A stretch of 6,286 bases of DNA from a bacterium (GTDB lineage: Bacteria; CG03), in the NCBI GenBank assembly GCA_013791675.1, contig VMTI01000025.1:1-6286 (forward strand), read 5' to 3'. A model generated the notes under the pieces. It was not told the DNA's origin. It saw nothing but the letters and a program-made list of their open reading frames with translations, and searched no databases. The translations under genes and the position numbers were made by a program. Below are positions 1 through 5,754 of the stretch, one piece after another; position 1 is the first letter of the stretch, and each line of letters begins with the position of its first letter.

Positions 1-2204
1 ATTTTACAATGGATGAAACCTGCTCCCGCGCCGTAATTTCAGCTTTTGTCAAACTTTACGAAGAAGGTAAAATTTACAGGGGGCTCCGGCTCATCAATTA
101 CTGTGTGCGCTGCGGAACGTCACTGTCGGACATAGAGGTGGAGTATAAAGACGAAACAGGAAAACTCTGGTATATAAAATATCCCATCGCAGGCTCTCCG
201 GGAAAGTTTGTCGTTGTCGCCACAACCCGCCCGGAAACAATGCTGGGCGATACGGGGGTGGCGGTGAATCCGAAGGATGAAAGACTCAAGGACATTATCG
301 GAAAAAAACTCGTGCTTCCGCTGGTCGGCCGGCAAATCCCTGTGGTCGCAGATTATATAGTGGATGAGGGGTTCGGCACAGGCGCTGTAAAAGTGACGCC
401 CGCCCACGATTTTACGGATTTTGACATAGGAGCCCGTCACAATCTGGAAACGGTAAAAGTGATTGACGAAAAAGGGTTTATGACGGAAGACGCCGGAGCT
501 GAATTCGCGGGCCTCACCAGGTATGAGGCGCGAAAAAAAGTGTGCGCGATGCTGGAAGAAGCGGGCCTTCTGGAAAAAACGGAAGATTTAAAGCATTCCG
601 TGTCGGTGTGCTACCGCTGCGGAGAGGCCATAGAGCCCATGCTCTCACTTCAATGGTTTCTGGAAATGAAAGAGCTGGCCGCGCCCGCGATAAAAGCCGT
701 TGATGACGGCCGCGTGCGTTTTTATCCGGAAAACTGGAAAAAGCCTTTTCTTAATTTTCTCACCGAGATAAGGGACTGGTGCCTGTCGCGCCAGATATGG
801 TGGGGGCACAGATTGCCTGTTTACTATTGCAAGGATTGTCAGGGTAAATCGGATAAGCCGGATGCGGGCGTGATTGTTTCCGCAAGCAAGCCCGAAAAAT
901 GTCCGGTTTGCGGCGGGTGTGATATCACGCAGGACGAGGATGTGCTGGACACATGGTTTTCGTCGGGAATGTGGCCTTTTGAGGTGTTCGGATGGCCGGA
1001 TAAAACCAGTGAGCTGGAATATTATTACCCGACTTCGGTTCTTGTCACCGGCCACGAAATACTTTATCTATGGGTCGCCCGCATGGTGATGCTCGGCATA
1101 AAATTCGCCGGTGATATCCCTTTTCCGGACGTATATATACACGGCATAGTCAGAGATAAGCATGGCAAAAAGATGTCAAAATCTCTCGGCAACACGATAG
1201 ACCCGCTGGAAATAACTTCCAAATACGGCGTTGACAGCCTCAGATACGCTCTCACAAAGCAGGCCGTTATGGGACATGATTTACTTGCTTCGGAAGAAAA
1301 CTTTCTTTCATCCAGAAATTTCATGAATAAAATCTCAAATGCCGCGAATGTTGTTGAACGTTTGGGTAAAGACGAAGCTGTGGATATTGAAAAGATTACA
1401 GAACTGCCCCACAGATGGATAATTTCCGAGTTCGCTTCTTTTGTAAAAGACGCTGAAGGCGCGATTGAATCTTATGATCTTGCTAAATATTGCCGTCTTA
1501 TATATGAGTTTTTCTGGTCGAGTTTCTGTGACTGGTATCTTGAAATTCTGAAACTCCGCCCGGTTGACGCATCGTCCGGAATTGTCCGTAAAATATTCAG
1601 GGAACTGCTTATTGTTATGCACCCGGTGATTCCTTTTATAACGGGGAAAATTTACGGAGAAATAAAAACGTCAGGCGATCCGGAAAGCATAATGGATTGC
1701 TCCTGGCCGGATTCGCGAGTTTCTTTTGCCGGAGCGCAGGAGGATATGAACGCGGTGTTTGAGCTGATTGGCGGCGTAAGAAACATACGCTCAAGATTGA
1801 CTATCCCGTTGAAAGTAAAGGTGAAAATAATAATTGAAACTGATGAGACTTTTGAAAAAAAACTCAAAGCCGCGGAGTATTTTATTTTGCCTCTCGCCAC
1901 GGCGCAATCTTTGGAATTCGGCTCCGCACCCGGCCGCGGCGCGGCAAGTTTCGCCACGCCGCATCTTAAATGTTTCGTGCCGGTAGGCGAGCTTATTGAT
2001 ATAAGAGAGGAAAGGGTAAGGGCGGCGCTTGAAATAAAAAAAATAGAAGTTCATGCGGCGAAACTTGAAGCTTTGCTTTCCAATCCCAATTTTATCCGCT
2101 CCGCCACGCCGGAAATTATCCAACAGAAATCCGAGCTTCTCCGGGACTTCAATTCAAAAAAAGAAAAGACCGCCGATTTTCTTCAATCGCTTGACGAAGA
2201 ATGA
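1..2204 (+). CDS. valS: Valyl-tRNA synthetase, 5' partial
   Basis: Charges tRNA(Val) with valine in the cytoplasm and hydrolyses mischarged threonine in its CP1 editing domain. The frame is open from base 3 (codons F, T, then M at 9), matching the internal F-T-M-D-E segment of ValRS. The ATG at 9 is therefore not the start, and roughly 150 N-terminal residues, including the HIGH motif, lie outside the window. Counting from M9: Cys pair 32/35; editing-domain motifs TTRPETMLGDTG (72-83) and GTGAVKVTPAHD (123-134); Cys pair 201/204; WWGHRLP (264-270); zinc-ribbon-like Cys 274/277/298/301/304; DTWFSSG (314-320); KMSKS (388-392, bases 1170-1184); anticodon-binding domain about 468-610, with MHPVIPFIT at 537-545; C-terminal coiled-coil tRNA arm about 665-731. 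The C-terminus is complete and no catalytic motif in the visible part is broken. The stop TGA (2202-2204) overlaps the next start as ATGA, so the genes are probably coupled. Confidence 0.97.
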   Translation, partial: FTMDETCSRAVISAFVKLYEEGKIYRGLRLINYCVRCGTSLSDIEVEYKDETGKLWYIKYPIAGSPGKFVVVATTRPETMLGDTGVAVNPKDERLKDIIGKKLVLPLVGRQIPVVADYIVDEGFGTGAVKVTPAHDFTDFDIGARHNLETVKVIDEKGFMTEDAGAEFAGLTRYEARKKVCAMLEEAGLLEKTEDLKHSVSVCYRCGEAIEPMLSLQWFLEMKELAAPAIKAVDDGRVRFYPENWKKPFLNFLTEIRDWCLSRQIWWGHRLPVYYCKDCQGKSDKPDAGVIVSASKPEKCPVCGGCDITQDEDVLDTWFSSGMWPFEVFGWPDKTSELEYYYPTSVLVTGHEILYLWVARMVMLGIKFAGDIPFPDVYIHGIVRDKHGKKMSKSLGNTIDPLEITSKYGVDSLRYALTKQAVMGHDLLASEENFLSSRNFMNKISNAANVVERLGKDEAVDIEKITELPHRWIISEFASFVKDAEGAIESYDLAKYCRLIYEFFWSSFCDWYLEILKLRPVDASSGIVRKIFRELLIVMHPVIPFITGKIYGEIKTSGDPESIMDCSWPDSRVSFAGAQEDMNAVFELIGGVRNIRSRLTIPLKVKVKIIIETDETFEKKLKAAEYFILPLATAQSLEFGSAPGRGAASFATPHLKCFVPVGELIDIREERVRAALEIKKIEVHAAKLEALLSNPNFIRSATPEIIQQKSELLRDFNSKKEKTADFLQSLDEE

Positions 2205-3778
2205 AGTTTATTAAATTTTTATTCTGGGCGATTCCCGCCGTCTTGGTTTGCGCGGCTGTGCCGTCCGAAGGAGCCGTCTTAGGCGCGGCGTCTTCTGACG
2301 CCGGAGCAGGCGCGGGGGCTCCTTTGATGATTAAGGAAGTCAGAAACAGGGAAAATTTCCGCATTACATGGAAATACCCGAAGCCCGAAACTCTCTCGGA
2401 AAAATATTACGCGGAAATTTTAAACAAAAAAATAATTTCTTTTTCAAATTTGCTGGATGAAATTCTCGCGCGCGAAGGCTCGGGAAGAATCAGCGTGCTC
2501 ATAACGCCTTCGCCCAAAAACGCTTTTGACCGTCAGAGAAAAACGGTTTTTCTTGAAGGAGGAGACAATTTTAATATAAAAAAGTCTCTTGACGTTATTG
2601 TCTCCGAGCTTGGCCTCAAAGTTGAAGCGTCTTCGTCCGCCGTAGGCGTGGCGTCTTCGTCAGCCGTATCAGGCGCGGCGCTTTATCCGCCGCGGCGCAG
2701 CGCCCCGGAGCGTGTTGATTATTCAGGGATACGGGATTATTTCGGCGAGCCTGTTCCATACCGCGGAGGTTTTCTGGCGTTTTTTCAGATGAACGGTAAA
2801 TTTTATCTGTCAATTGAAAAATCAGGAAAATCGTCTCTTTTGCTTGAAGAGGATGAATACTTTGATTCCATCAAGTCCGCGGGAAAAAATTTTATCGCTT
2901 ACAAACTGCGGGATTCTCTCTGGTTTGTGAATATAAAAAGAAAAAAAAATTTCCGCTATTACACCACCACCGGCTCTCCTGATGACGGCTGGTGGGGGGA
3001 ATTATTTTTAAAGACTTTTGACAGCGGCGGCGAATTCTGCGCCGTTGTCGTTATATCCGGCGGAAAATCGCATATTCTCTACGGAAAGCTCTCCGGCGCC
3101 CCGGAAATTCTTTTTTCCGGGCTTCCTTACATCATAGACAAAATTTATATTTCAGGCGATAAAATTATATTTTCAGCTCAGGACGGTGAAGACAAGACAA
3201 TTATAGGAGTCGCGTCGGCGTCGCAGAAGAAAATTTTCAATCTCTATTCCATAAGCGAACAATTTATCGTTATGGGTAAGTATTCCGGCGGAATACTTCT
3301 TTTTTATCCGCGCTCTCAGAAAATTACTTTTCTGGATGAACACCATCAATCCGTTTTAACCTCGGATATTAAAGTAAAAAAAATAAGCGACTATGACGGA
3401 ATTAAATATCTTATCGCGCCTCTTTCGGATAATCTCGGCGAGAATATTCAAAAAGCGCTCCTTGAAAGTTATTCGCCGCGCGCCGTTTATCTAAGCGATG
3501 TAAACCATCTTAATTTTCTGTACAAAAAACTTTTATCTTCTGATTACTATTCTTTTTATCCGCTGGCGGTCGATGAGTGCGTTTTTTTGGAAACGGACGG
3601 ATATACCAGAAAATTTAAAAAATATGCTATCCGCGGGCTGCTGAGCGAAGAGAGGCTTCTCTTTGAGAAGAACAACAGCAGAAGAAAGTATTCGCTTGCA
3701 CTGTCGGCCTTTTTTGCGGGGCTAATTGTGATTGCGCAGGGAGTGATAAATGTCAAGAAAAAACAGAAAACCGGATGA
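2201..3778 (+). CDS. Envelope protein of unknown function, STN-like domain and C-terminal membrane helix
   Basis: I do not recognise the family of this 525-residue protein. Seen: a hydrophobic Sec signal-like N-terminus (residues 1-20, basic K2/K5); an Ala/Gly/Ser linker (about 24-42); a compact segment at about 78-143 with the order helix, strand, strand, helix (ISFSNLLDEIL, RISVLI, KTVFLEG, KKSLDVIVSELGLKVE); a second Ala/Ser linker with an 8-residue repeat (143-160); a long strand-rich, aromatic region (about 185-400) that could be a beta-propeller; a mixed region; a single hydrophobic helix (about 497-516); and a basic tail ending KKKQKTG. The 78-143 segment resembles the STN/secretin N0 domain, which is inference. 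A signal peptide plus a C-terminal helix with a basic tail suggests a periplasmic body anchored at the inner membrane. C17 is preceded by V rather than G/A/S, so it is a poor lipobox. The start is set by the ATGA overlap with valS; there is little Shine-Dalgarno sequence, so expression probably relies on coupling. The 3' end overlaps rph by 29 bases. Confidence 0.85.
   Translation: MKFIKFLFWAIPAVLVCAAVPSEGAVLGAASSDAGAGAGAPLMIKEVRNRENFRITWKYPKPETLSEKYYAEILNKKIISFSNLLDEILAREGSGRISVLITPSPKNAFDRQRKTVFLEGGDNFNIKKSLDVIVSELGLKVEASSSAVGVASSSAVSGAALYPPRRSAPERVDYSGIRDYFGEPVPYRGGFLAFFQMNGKFYLSIEKSGKSSLLLEEDEYFDSIKSAGKNFIAYKLRDSLWFVNIKRKKNFRYYTTTGSPDDGWWGELFLKTFDSGGEFCAVVVISGGKSHILYGKLSGAPEILFSGLPYIIDKIYISGDKIIFSAQDGEDKTIIGVASASQKKIFNLYSISEQFIVMGKYSGGILLFYPRSQKITFLDEHHQSVLTSDIKVKKISDYDGIKYLIAPLSDNLGENIQKALLESYSPRAVYLSDVNHLNFLYKKLLSSDYYSFYPLAVDECVFLETDGYTRKFKKYAIRGLLSEERLLFEKNNSRRKYSLALSAFFAGLIVIAQGVINVKKKQKTG
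2627..2668 (+). repeat. 24-base direct repeat encoding Ala/Ser linker
   Basis: An 18-base unit (GCGTCTTCGTCCGCCGTA) at 2627-2644 recurs at 2651-2668 with one mismatch, a period of 24 bases or 8 codons. It encodes two copies of an A-S-S-S-A-V-x-x linker unit in the 525-residue envelope protein. A related GGCGTCTTC stretch occurs near 2288 in the first linker of the same gene. It probably reflects in-frame duplication in a flexible linker and is not a mobile element. Confidence 0.7.
3738..3743 (+). promoter_or_regulatory. Ribosome binding site of rph
   Basis: AGGGAG lies 6 bases before the ATG at 3750 and supports that start. It sits inside the coding sequence for the C-terminal membrane helix of the upstream gene, so ribosomes finishing that gene pass over it. 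Confidence 0.75.
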
Positions 3779-4463
3779 GTTGAGAAAAATTGAAATTATT
3801 CCTGATTTTCAGGGTGTGCCTTCGGGCGTGACGCTGGTGTCTTTCGGGAATACAAAGGTGCTGACAAGCGTCGGCATGGATAATTTTGTTCCGCCTTATC
3901 TGCGGGGTACGGGAACCGGCTGGCTTAACGCCGAATATTCCATAATGCCTTACGCCACGGTTCCGCGAAACCGCAGGGAAAGGGAAAAAATTTCGGGACG
4001 CACTCAGGAAATACAGCGTCTGATAGGAAGAAGCCTAAGGTGCGTTACTGACCTGGGAGCTTTCGGTGAAAAAACCGTGAAAGTGGACTGCGATGTGCTC
4101 CAGGCCGACGGAGGAACCCGCACGGCCGCTATAACAGGAGCTTTCACGGCTCTTTATATTTTTTTCAAAAGGTGTCAAAAAGACAGAAAAATATTCACTT
4201 TCCCCCTCACGGGACACATAGCCGCCGTCAGTTGCGGGATTGTGGAAGGGGAAGCTCTTCTGGATCTGAATTACGAGGAAGATTATATGGCATCCTGTGA
4301 TATGAATATTGTAGGAGACGGCAAAAACTTCGCGGAAATACAGTCCAGCGGAGAGGAAAAATTATTTACAGGGGCTCAATTCGGAAAGTTGACGGAGCTC
4401 GCTTCCGCCGCGCTTGGGGATATCATCGCAATTCAGAACCGCGCGATAAAATCGGCGCTCTAA
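3750..4463 (+). CDS. rph: Ribonuclease PH
   Basis: Phosphorolytic 3'-to-5' exoribonuclease that trims 3' ends of tRNA precursors and structured RNAs, releasing nucleoside diphosphates; the family forms cytoplasmic hexameric rings. The 237 residues match the usual length of about 238. Visible family motifs: FGNTKVL (32-38), GWLNAEYSIMP (57-67), SGRTQEIQRLIGRSLR (82-97), DCDVLQADGGTRTAAITGAF (113-132) and LDLNYEEDYMASCDMN (171-186). Arg84 and Arg124 fit the phosphate-binding arginines, and Asp178 and Asp184 fit the catalytic acidic pair. The N-terminus reads SRKNRKPDELR instead of the usual R-x-D-G-R form, a minor deviation. The ATG is backed by an AGGGAG site and overlaps the preceding gene by 29 bases, placing rph last in a valS-unknown-rph operon. 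Pairing a tRNA synthetase with a tRNA-trimming enzyme makes functional sense. No convincing terminator follows. Confidence 0.96.
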   Translation: MSRKNRKPDELRKIEIIPDFQGVPSGVTLVSFGNTKVLTSVGMDNFVPPYLRGTGTGWLNAEYSIMPYATVPRNRREREKISGRTQEIQRLIGRSLRCVTDLGAFGEKTVKVDCDVLQADGGTRTAAITGAFTALYIFFKRCQKDRKIFTFPLTGHIAAVSCGIVEGEALLDLNYEEDYMASCDMNIVGDGKNFAEIQSSGEEKLFTGAQFGKLTELASAALGDIIAIQNRAIKSAL

Positions 4464-4497
4464 AAGCGGTGCGGTAAATTTTACGGAACACAGCCTC

Positions 4498-4527
4498 TTG
4501 ACAAAACATATATCGTAGTGATATACT
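4498..4527 (+). promoter_or_regulatory. Sigma70-type promoter of first TA module
   Basis: Perfect -35 TTGACA (4498-4503), 18-base spacer, -10 TATACT (4522-4527) preceded by TG plus one base (4519-4520), the extended -10 form. Predicted transcription starts about 4534, some 14 bases before the antitoxin ATG. This gives the module its own transcription separate from the rph operon. Confidence 0.75.
4509..4525. promoter_or_regulatory. Candidate operator palindrome in TA promoter
   Basis: TATATC-gtagt-GATATA is a perfect 6-base inverted repeat with a 5-base centre, lying in the spacer and covering most of the -10 element. Ribbon-helix-helix antitoxins commonly autorepress by binding inverted repeats that overlap their own promoter, so this is the likely operator for the antitoxin or antitoxin-toxin complex. 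The binding itself is inference. Confidence 0.5.
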
Positions 4528-4533
4528 TCAAGC

Positions 4534-4543
4534 AGGGGGTGAT
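4534..4543 (+). promoter_or_regulatory. Ribosome binding site of RHH antitoxin
   Basis: AGGGGGTGAT differs by one base from the full anti-Shine-Dalgarno complement AGGAGGTGAT. It selects ATG 4548 over the in-frame GTG at 4518, which falls inside the promoter upstream of the predicted transcript start. Confidence 0.75.
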
Positions 4544-4547
4544 TAAT

Positions 4548-4784
4548 ATGAAAACCAATGTTATGGACAAAACGCTTTTAATTCTTTTGCCTTCGCAACT
4601 CTATGCGAGATTGAAAAGCGCCGCGGCAAAAAATTATAAATCAATTTCCGGTTTTGTAAGAGAATCCGTTCTTGAAAAAATTGAAGAAGAATTTACCCTG
4701 GAAGAGATGTCTATGATTGAAAAGGGGAGCAACGACTTTCATTCGGGGAAAGGTACCAATTGGAGAAAAGTAAAACGTGATTAA
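4548..4784 (+). CDS. Ribbon-helix-helix antitoxin
   Basis: Small DNA-binding antitoxin of 78 residues. It has a ribbon-helix-helix layout: a hydrophobic strand (KTLLILLP, 8-15), helix 1 (about 16-30) and helix 2 beginning ISGFVRESV (33-41) with the Ser/Gly turn typical of CopG/RelB-like proteins. The tail (about 50-78), rich in charged residues, would wrap around and neutralise the toxin encoded next. It is expected to act as a dimer and to repress its own promoter through the palindrome at 4509-4525. ATG 4548 was chosen because of the strong ribosome binding site; the longer reading from GTG 4518 would place coding sequence in the -10 element. The stop overlaps the toxin start by 8 bases, the usual arrangement for keeping antitoxin and toxin synthesis linked. 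The general family is confident; the exact subfamily is not. Confidence 0.88.
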   Translation: MKTNVMDKTLLILLPSQLYARLKSAAAKNYKSISGFVRESVLEKIEEEFTLEEMSMIEKGSNDFHSGKGTNWRKVKRD

Positions 4785-5049
4785 GTTTGAAGTAGTACTT
4801 CAAACTCAACCAAAAAAATACTATCAAAAAGTTGATAGCAAGACAGCTAAAACCCTTGAAAAGTGCTTTGGCGATTTGGAAGATAACCCTTTCTACAAAC
4901 CGGGAAAAATAAAACGTATGAAAGGCCGGGTGAAATTGTTTAGATACACCCTAAATGGGTTAAGGGTAGTTTATGAAGTAAGCGTTGAAAATAAAAAAGT
5001 CGGCGTATTATTGATTGGTCCAAGAGGTGACATTTACAAAAAAATCTAA
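4777..5049 (+). CDS. RelE-family toxin (probable mRNA interferase)
   Basis: RelE/ParE-superfamily toxin of 90 residues, expected to cleave mRNA in the ribosomal A site when free of antitoxin. Hand alignment with E. coli RelE places Arg63 (NGLRVVYEV) at RelE Arg61, Arg83 (IGPRGDIY) at Arg81, Tyr87 at Tyr87, and Arg56 near Lys52, so the main catalytic set looks intact. The common GHR motif near the C-terminus reads GPR here. The N-terminal half carries the two Lys-rich helices (about 11-36) and a basic loop (KPGKIKRMKGR, 41-51). The start is GTG 4777, overlapping the antitoxin stop by 8 bases, with GGAG at 4762-4765, so translation is probably coupled and weaker than that of the antitoxin. A ParE-type gyrase inhibitor is the alternative, but the RelE-like Arg/Tyr pattern argues for an RNase. 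The gene is A/T-rich compared with valS. Confidence 0.88.
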   Translation: MIKFEVVLQTQPKKYYQKVDSKTAKTLEKCFGDLEDNPFYKPGKIKRMKGRVKLFRYTLNGLRVVYEVSVENKKVGVLLIGPRGDIYKKI

Positions 5050-5064
5050 TTTTACCTAATGCCC

Positions 5065-5093
5065 TTGACATCTCACATTTTTCTTATTAACAT
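5065..5093 (+). promoter_or_regulatory. Probable promoter of second TA module
   Basis: Perfect -35 TTGACA (5065-5070), 17-base spacer and a modest -10 TAACAT (5088-5093, 4 of 6 consensus). Predicted start is near 5100, leaving a leader of about 23 bases with a strong ribosome binding site. It lies in the 73-base gap between the two modules, where I see no terminator, so read-through from the first module is also possible. Confidence 0.5.
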
Positions 5094-5106
5094 AAAAGCG
5101 TACATT

Positions 5107-5118
5107 AAAGGAGGTGAT
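5107..5118 (+). promoter_or_regulatory. Full-length ribosome binding site of Phd/YefM antitoxin
   Basis: AAAGGAGGTGAT is a complete match to the anti-Shine-Dalgarno region, 8 bases from GGAGG to ATG 5123. It excludes the in-frame GTG at 5114, which lies inside the site itself. Such strength fits the need for antitoxin excess. Confidence 0.85.
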
Positions 5119-5122
5119 TGAA

Positions 5123-5416
5123 ATGTCTACTGCTCATTCTGAAAATTTAATTGGTGATGATTTTCTTTCTGTTACAGATGCGCGGCATGAGTTCTTCAAT
5201 ATGCTAAACAACGTGGAGAAATCAGACCGTTCTTACACTCTCACGAGGAAAGGAAAACCCATTGCCCAACTGCTTAATTTTGAACAATGGAAAGGGATTC
5301 TCACCACTTTGGAAATTCTTGTGAATCCTTCTCACAAAGCTAAACTGGACAAACGCATTGAAGAGACAAGGCGGGGAAAGACCGTTTCCTTTGAACAAGT
5401 GTTCAAGCATGACTAA
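5123..5416 (+). CDS. Phd/YefM-family antitoxin
   Basis: Antitoxin of 97 residues. The N-terminal Phd/YefM DNA-binding domain is clear: LSVTDARHEFFNMLNNVE (15-32), SYTLTRKGKPIAQLL (37-51) and EQWKGILTTLEIL (54-66), matching the family pattern of a strand, a helix, the T-R-x-G-K-P-x-A turn and an E-T-L-E-x-L-like end. Residues 67-97 form the basic/acidic toxin-binding tail (KLDKRIEETRRGKTVSFEQV). About 12 residues precede the usual domain start, slightly longer than typical. The product should bind the following toxin and repress its own promoter. It is unrelated to the ribbon-helix-helix antitoxin of the first module, so the two modules are not a recent duplication. It overlaps the toxin by 8 bases. 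Confidence 0.92.
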   Translation: MSTAHSENLIGDDFLSVTDARHEFFNMLNNVEKSDRSYTLTRKGKPIAQLLNFEQWKGILTTLEILVNPSHKAKLDKRIEETRRGKTVSFEQVFKHD

Positions 5417-5678
5417 CCTAACTTACCAAATAAAACTCCATCAGGGAATCAAAAAAGATATCAAAGGTATTCCTAATGATATCTGCGAAAAAATATCAGC
5501 TGCAATCCTTGCCCTCGCTTCCAATCCCTATATCGGCTACAAACTTGCAGGTAAATATAAGGGCCAAATGGCGTTTGATTTCAGTTACAGATATCGCATT
5601 ATTTATCAAATCAGTAAGGAAAACAAAGCTCTTACCGTTCTTGAAATATGGCATCGGAGCAAAGACTACAAAAAATAA
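5409..5678 (+). CDS. RelE/YoeB-like toxin (probable mRNA interferase)
   Basis: RelE-superfamily toxin of 89 residues, predicted to cleave translated mRNA when its Phd/YefM partner is degraded. Two N-terminal helices (about 11-38) are followed by SNPYIGYKLAGKYKG (38-52), FSYRYRIIYQI (58-68) and a C-terminal strand with WHRSKDY (81-87). Arg61/Arg63, His82, Arg83 and Tyr87 sit where RelE-family active-site residues are expected. ATG 5409 was chosen because it overlaps the antitoxin stop by 8 bases and begins directly at the family N-terminus (MTNLTYQIKLH). A longer reading from 5358 would run through most of the antitoxin tail and add 17 unlike residues. There is no good ribosome binding site of its own, so translation is probably coupled to the antitoxin. 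No active-site position appears lost. Confidence 0.9.
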   Translation: MTNLTYQIKLHQGIKKDIKGIPNDICEKISAAILALASNPYIGYKLAGKYKGQMAFDFSYRYRIIYQISKENKALTVLEIWHRSKDYKK

Positions 5679-5681
5679 TGT

Positions 5682-5718
5682 TAGGCAAGTTTCATCATCG
5701 TCTTTATAAATTCGCCTA
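5682..5718. repeat. Imperfect inverted repeat abutting a promoter
   Basis: TAGGCAAGTTT (5682-5692) pairs with AAATTCGCCTA (5708-5718) with one mismatch and one G-U pair around a 15-base loop. It starts just after the second toxin stop and ends directly against the -35 element of the next gene. No T-run follows on the + strand, so it is a poor intrinsic terminator. It could be an operator, an mRNA 3'-end hairpin or chance. Confidence 0.4.
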
Positions 5719-5748
5719 TTGACAAACACTCGCATTAGGGAATACAAT
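5719..5748 (+). promoter_or_regulatory. Promoter of small exported-protein gene
   Basis: Perfect -35 TTGACA (5719-5724), 18-base spacer, -10 TACAAT (5743-5748, 5 of 6). The -10 ends only 6 bases before ATG 5755, so transcription should begin at or next to the start codon. A weaker alternative is the TATAAA at 5705-5710, which lacks a good -35 but would give a leader of about 40 bases. Confidence 0.6.
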
Positions 5749-5754
5749 ATAGTG

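Noticed and set aside
9..11. ATG at 9 as the valS start codon
   Set aside because: The frame is open before it and the preceding codons F-T match the internal ValRS segment; the HIGH motif region must lie upstream of the window.
4454..4485. Intrinsic terminator after rph
   Set aside because: Only a 4-base stem (CGCT with AGCG) spanning the stop codon and a small GTAAA/TTTAC repeat; neither is followed by a proper T-run.
4518..4547. In-frame GTG at 4518 as the RHH antitoxin start
   Set aside because: It lies at the extended -10 of the promoter, before the predicted transcript start, and ATG 4548 has a near-perfect ribosome binding site.
5068..5105. Four ACAT motifs (5068, 5075, 5090, 5102) around the second TA promoter as operator half-sites
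   Set aside because: Spacing is irregular (7, 15 and 12 bases) and the motif is only four bases in an A/T-rich stretch, so chance is a sufficient explanation.
5114..5122. In-frame GTG at 5114 as the Phd/YefM antitoxin start
   Set aside because: It is part of the ribosome binding site that serves ATG 5123.
5358..5408. 17-residue N-terminal extension of the second toxin
   Set aside because: It would overlap most of the antitoxin tail, is unlike RelE N-termini, and ATG 5409 gives the usual short overlap and family length.
5680..5720. GTTAGGC with GCCTATT as an integron attC site
   Set aside because: attC sites read RYYYAAC first and GTTRRRY last; here the order is reversed, the second element is imperfect and no integrase or cassette array is visible.
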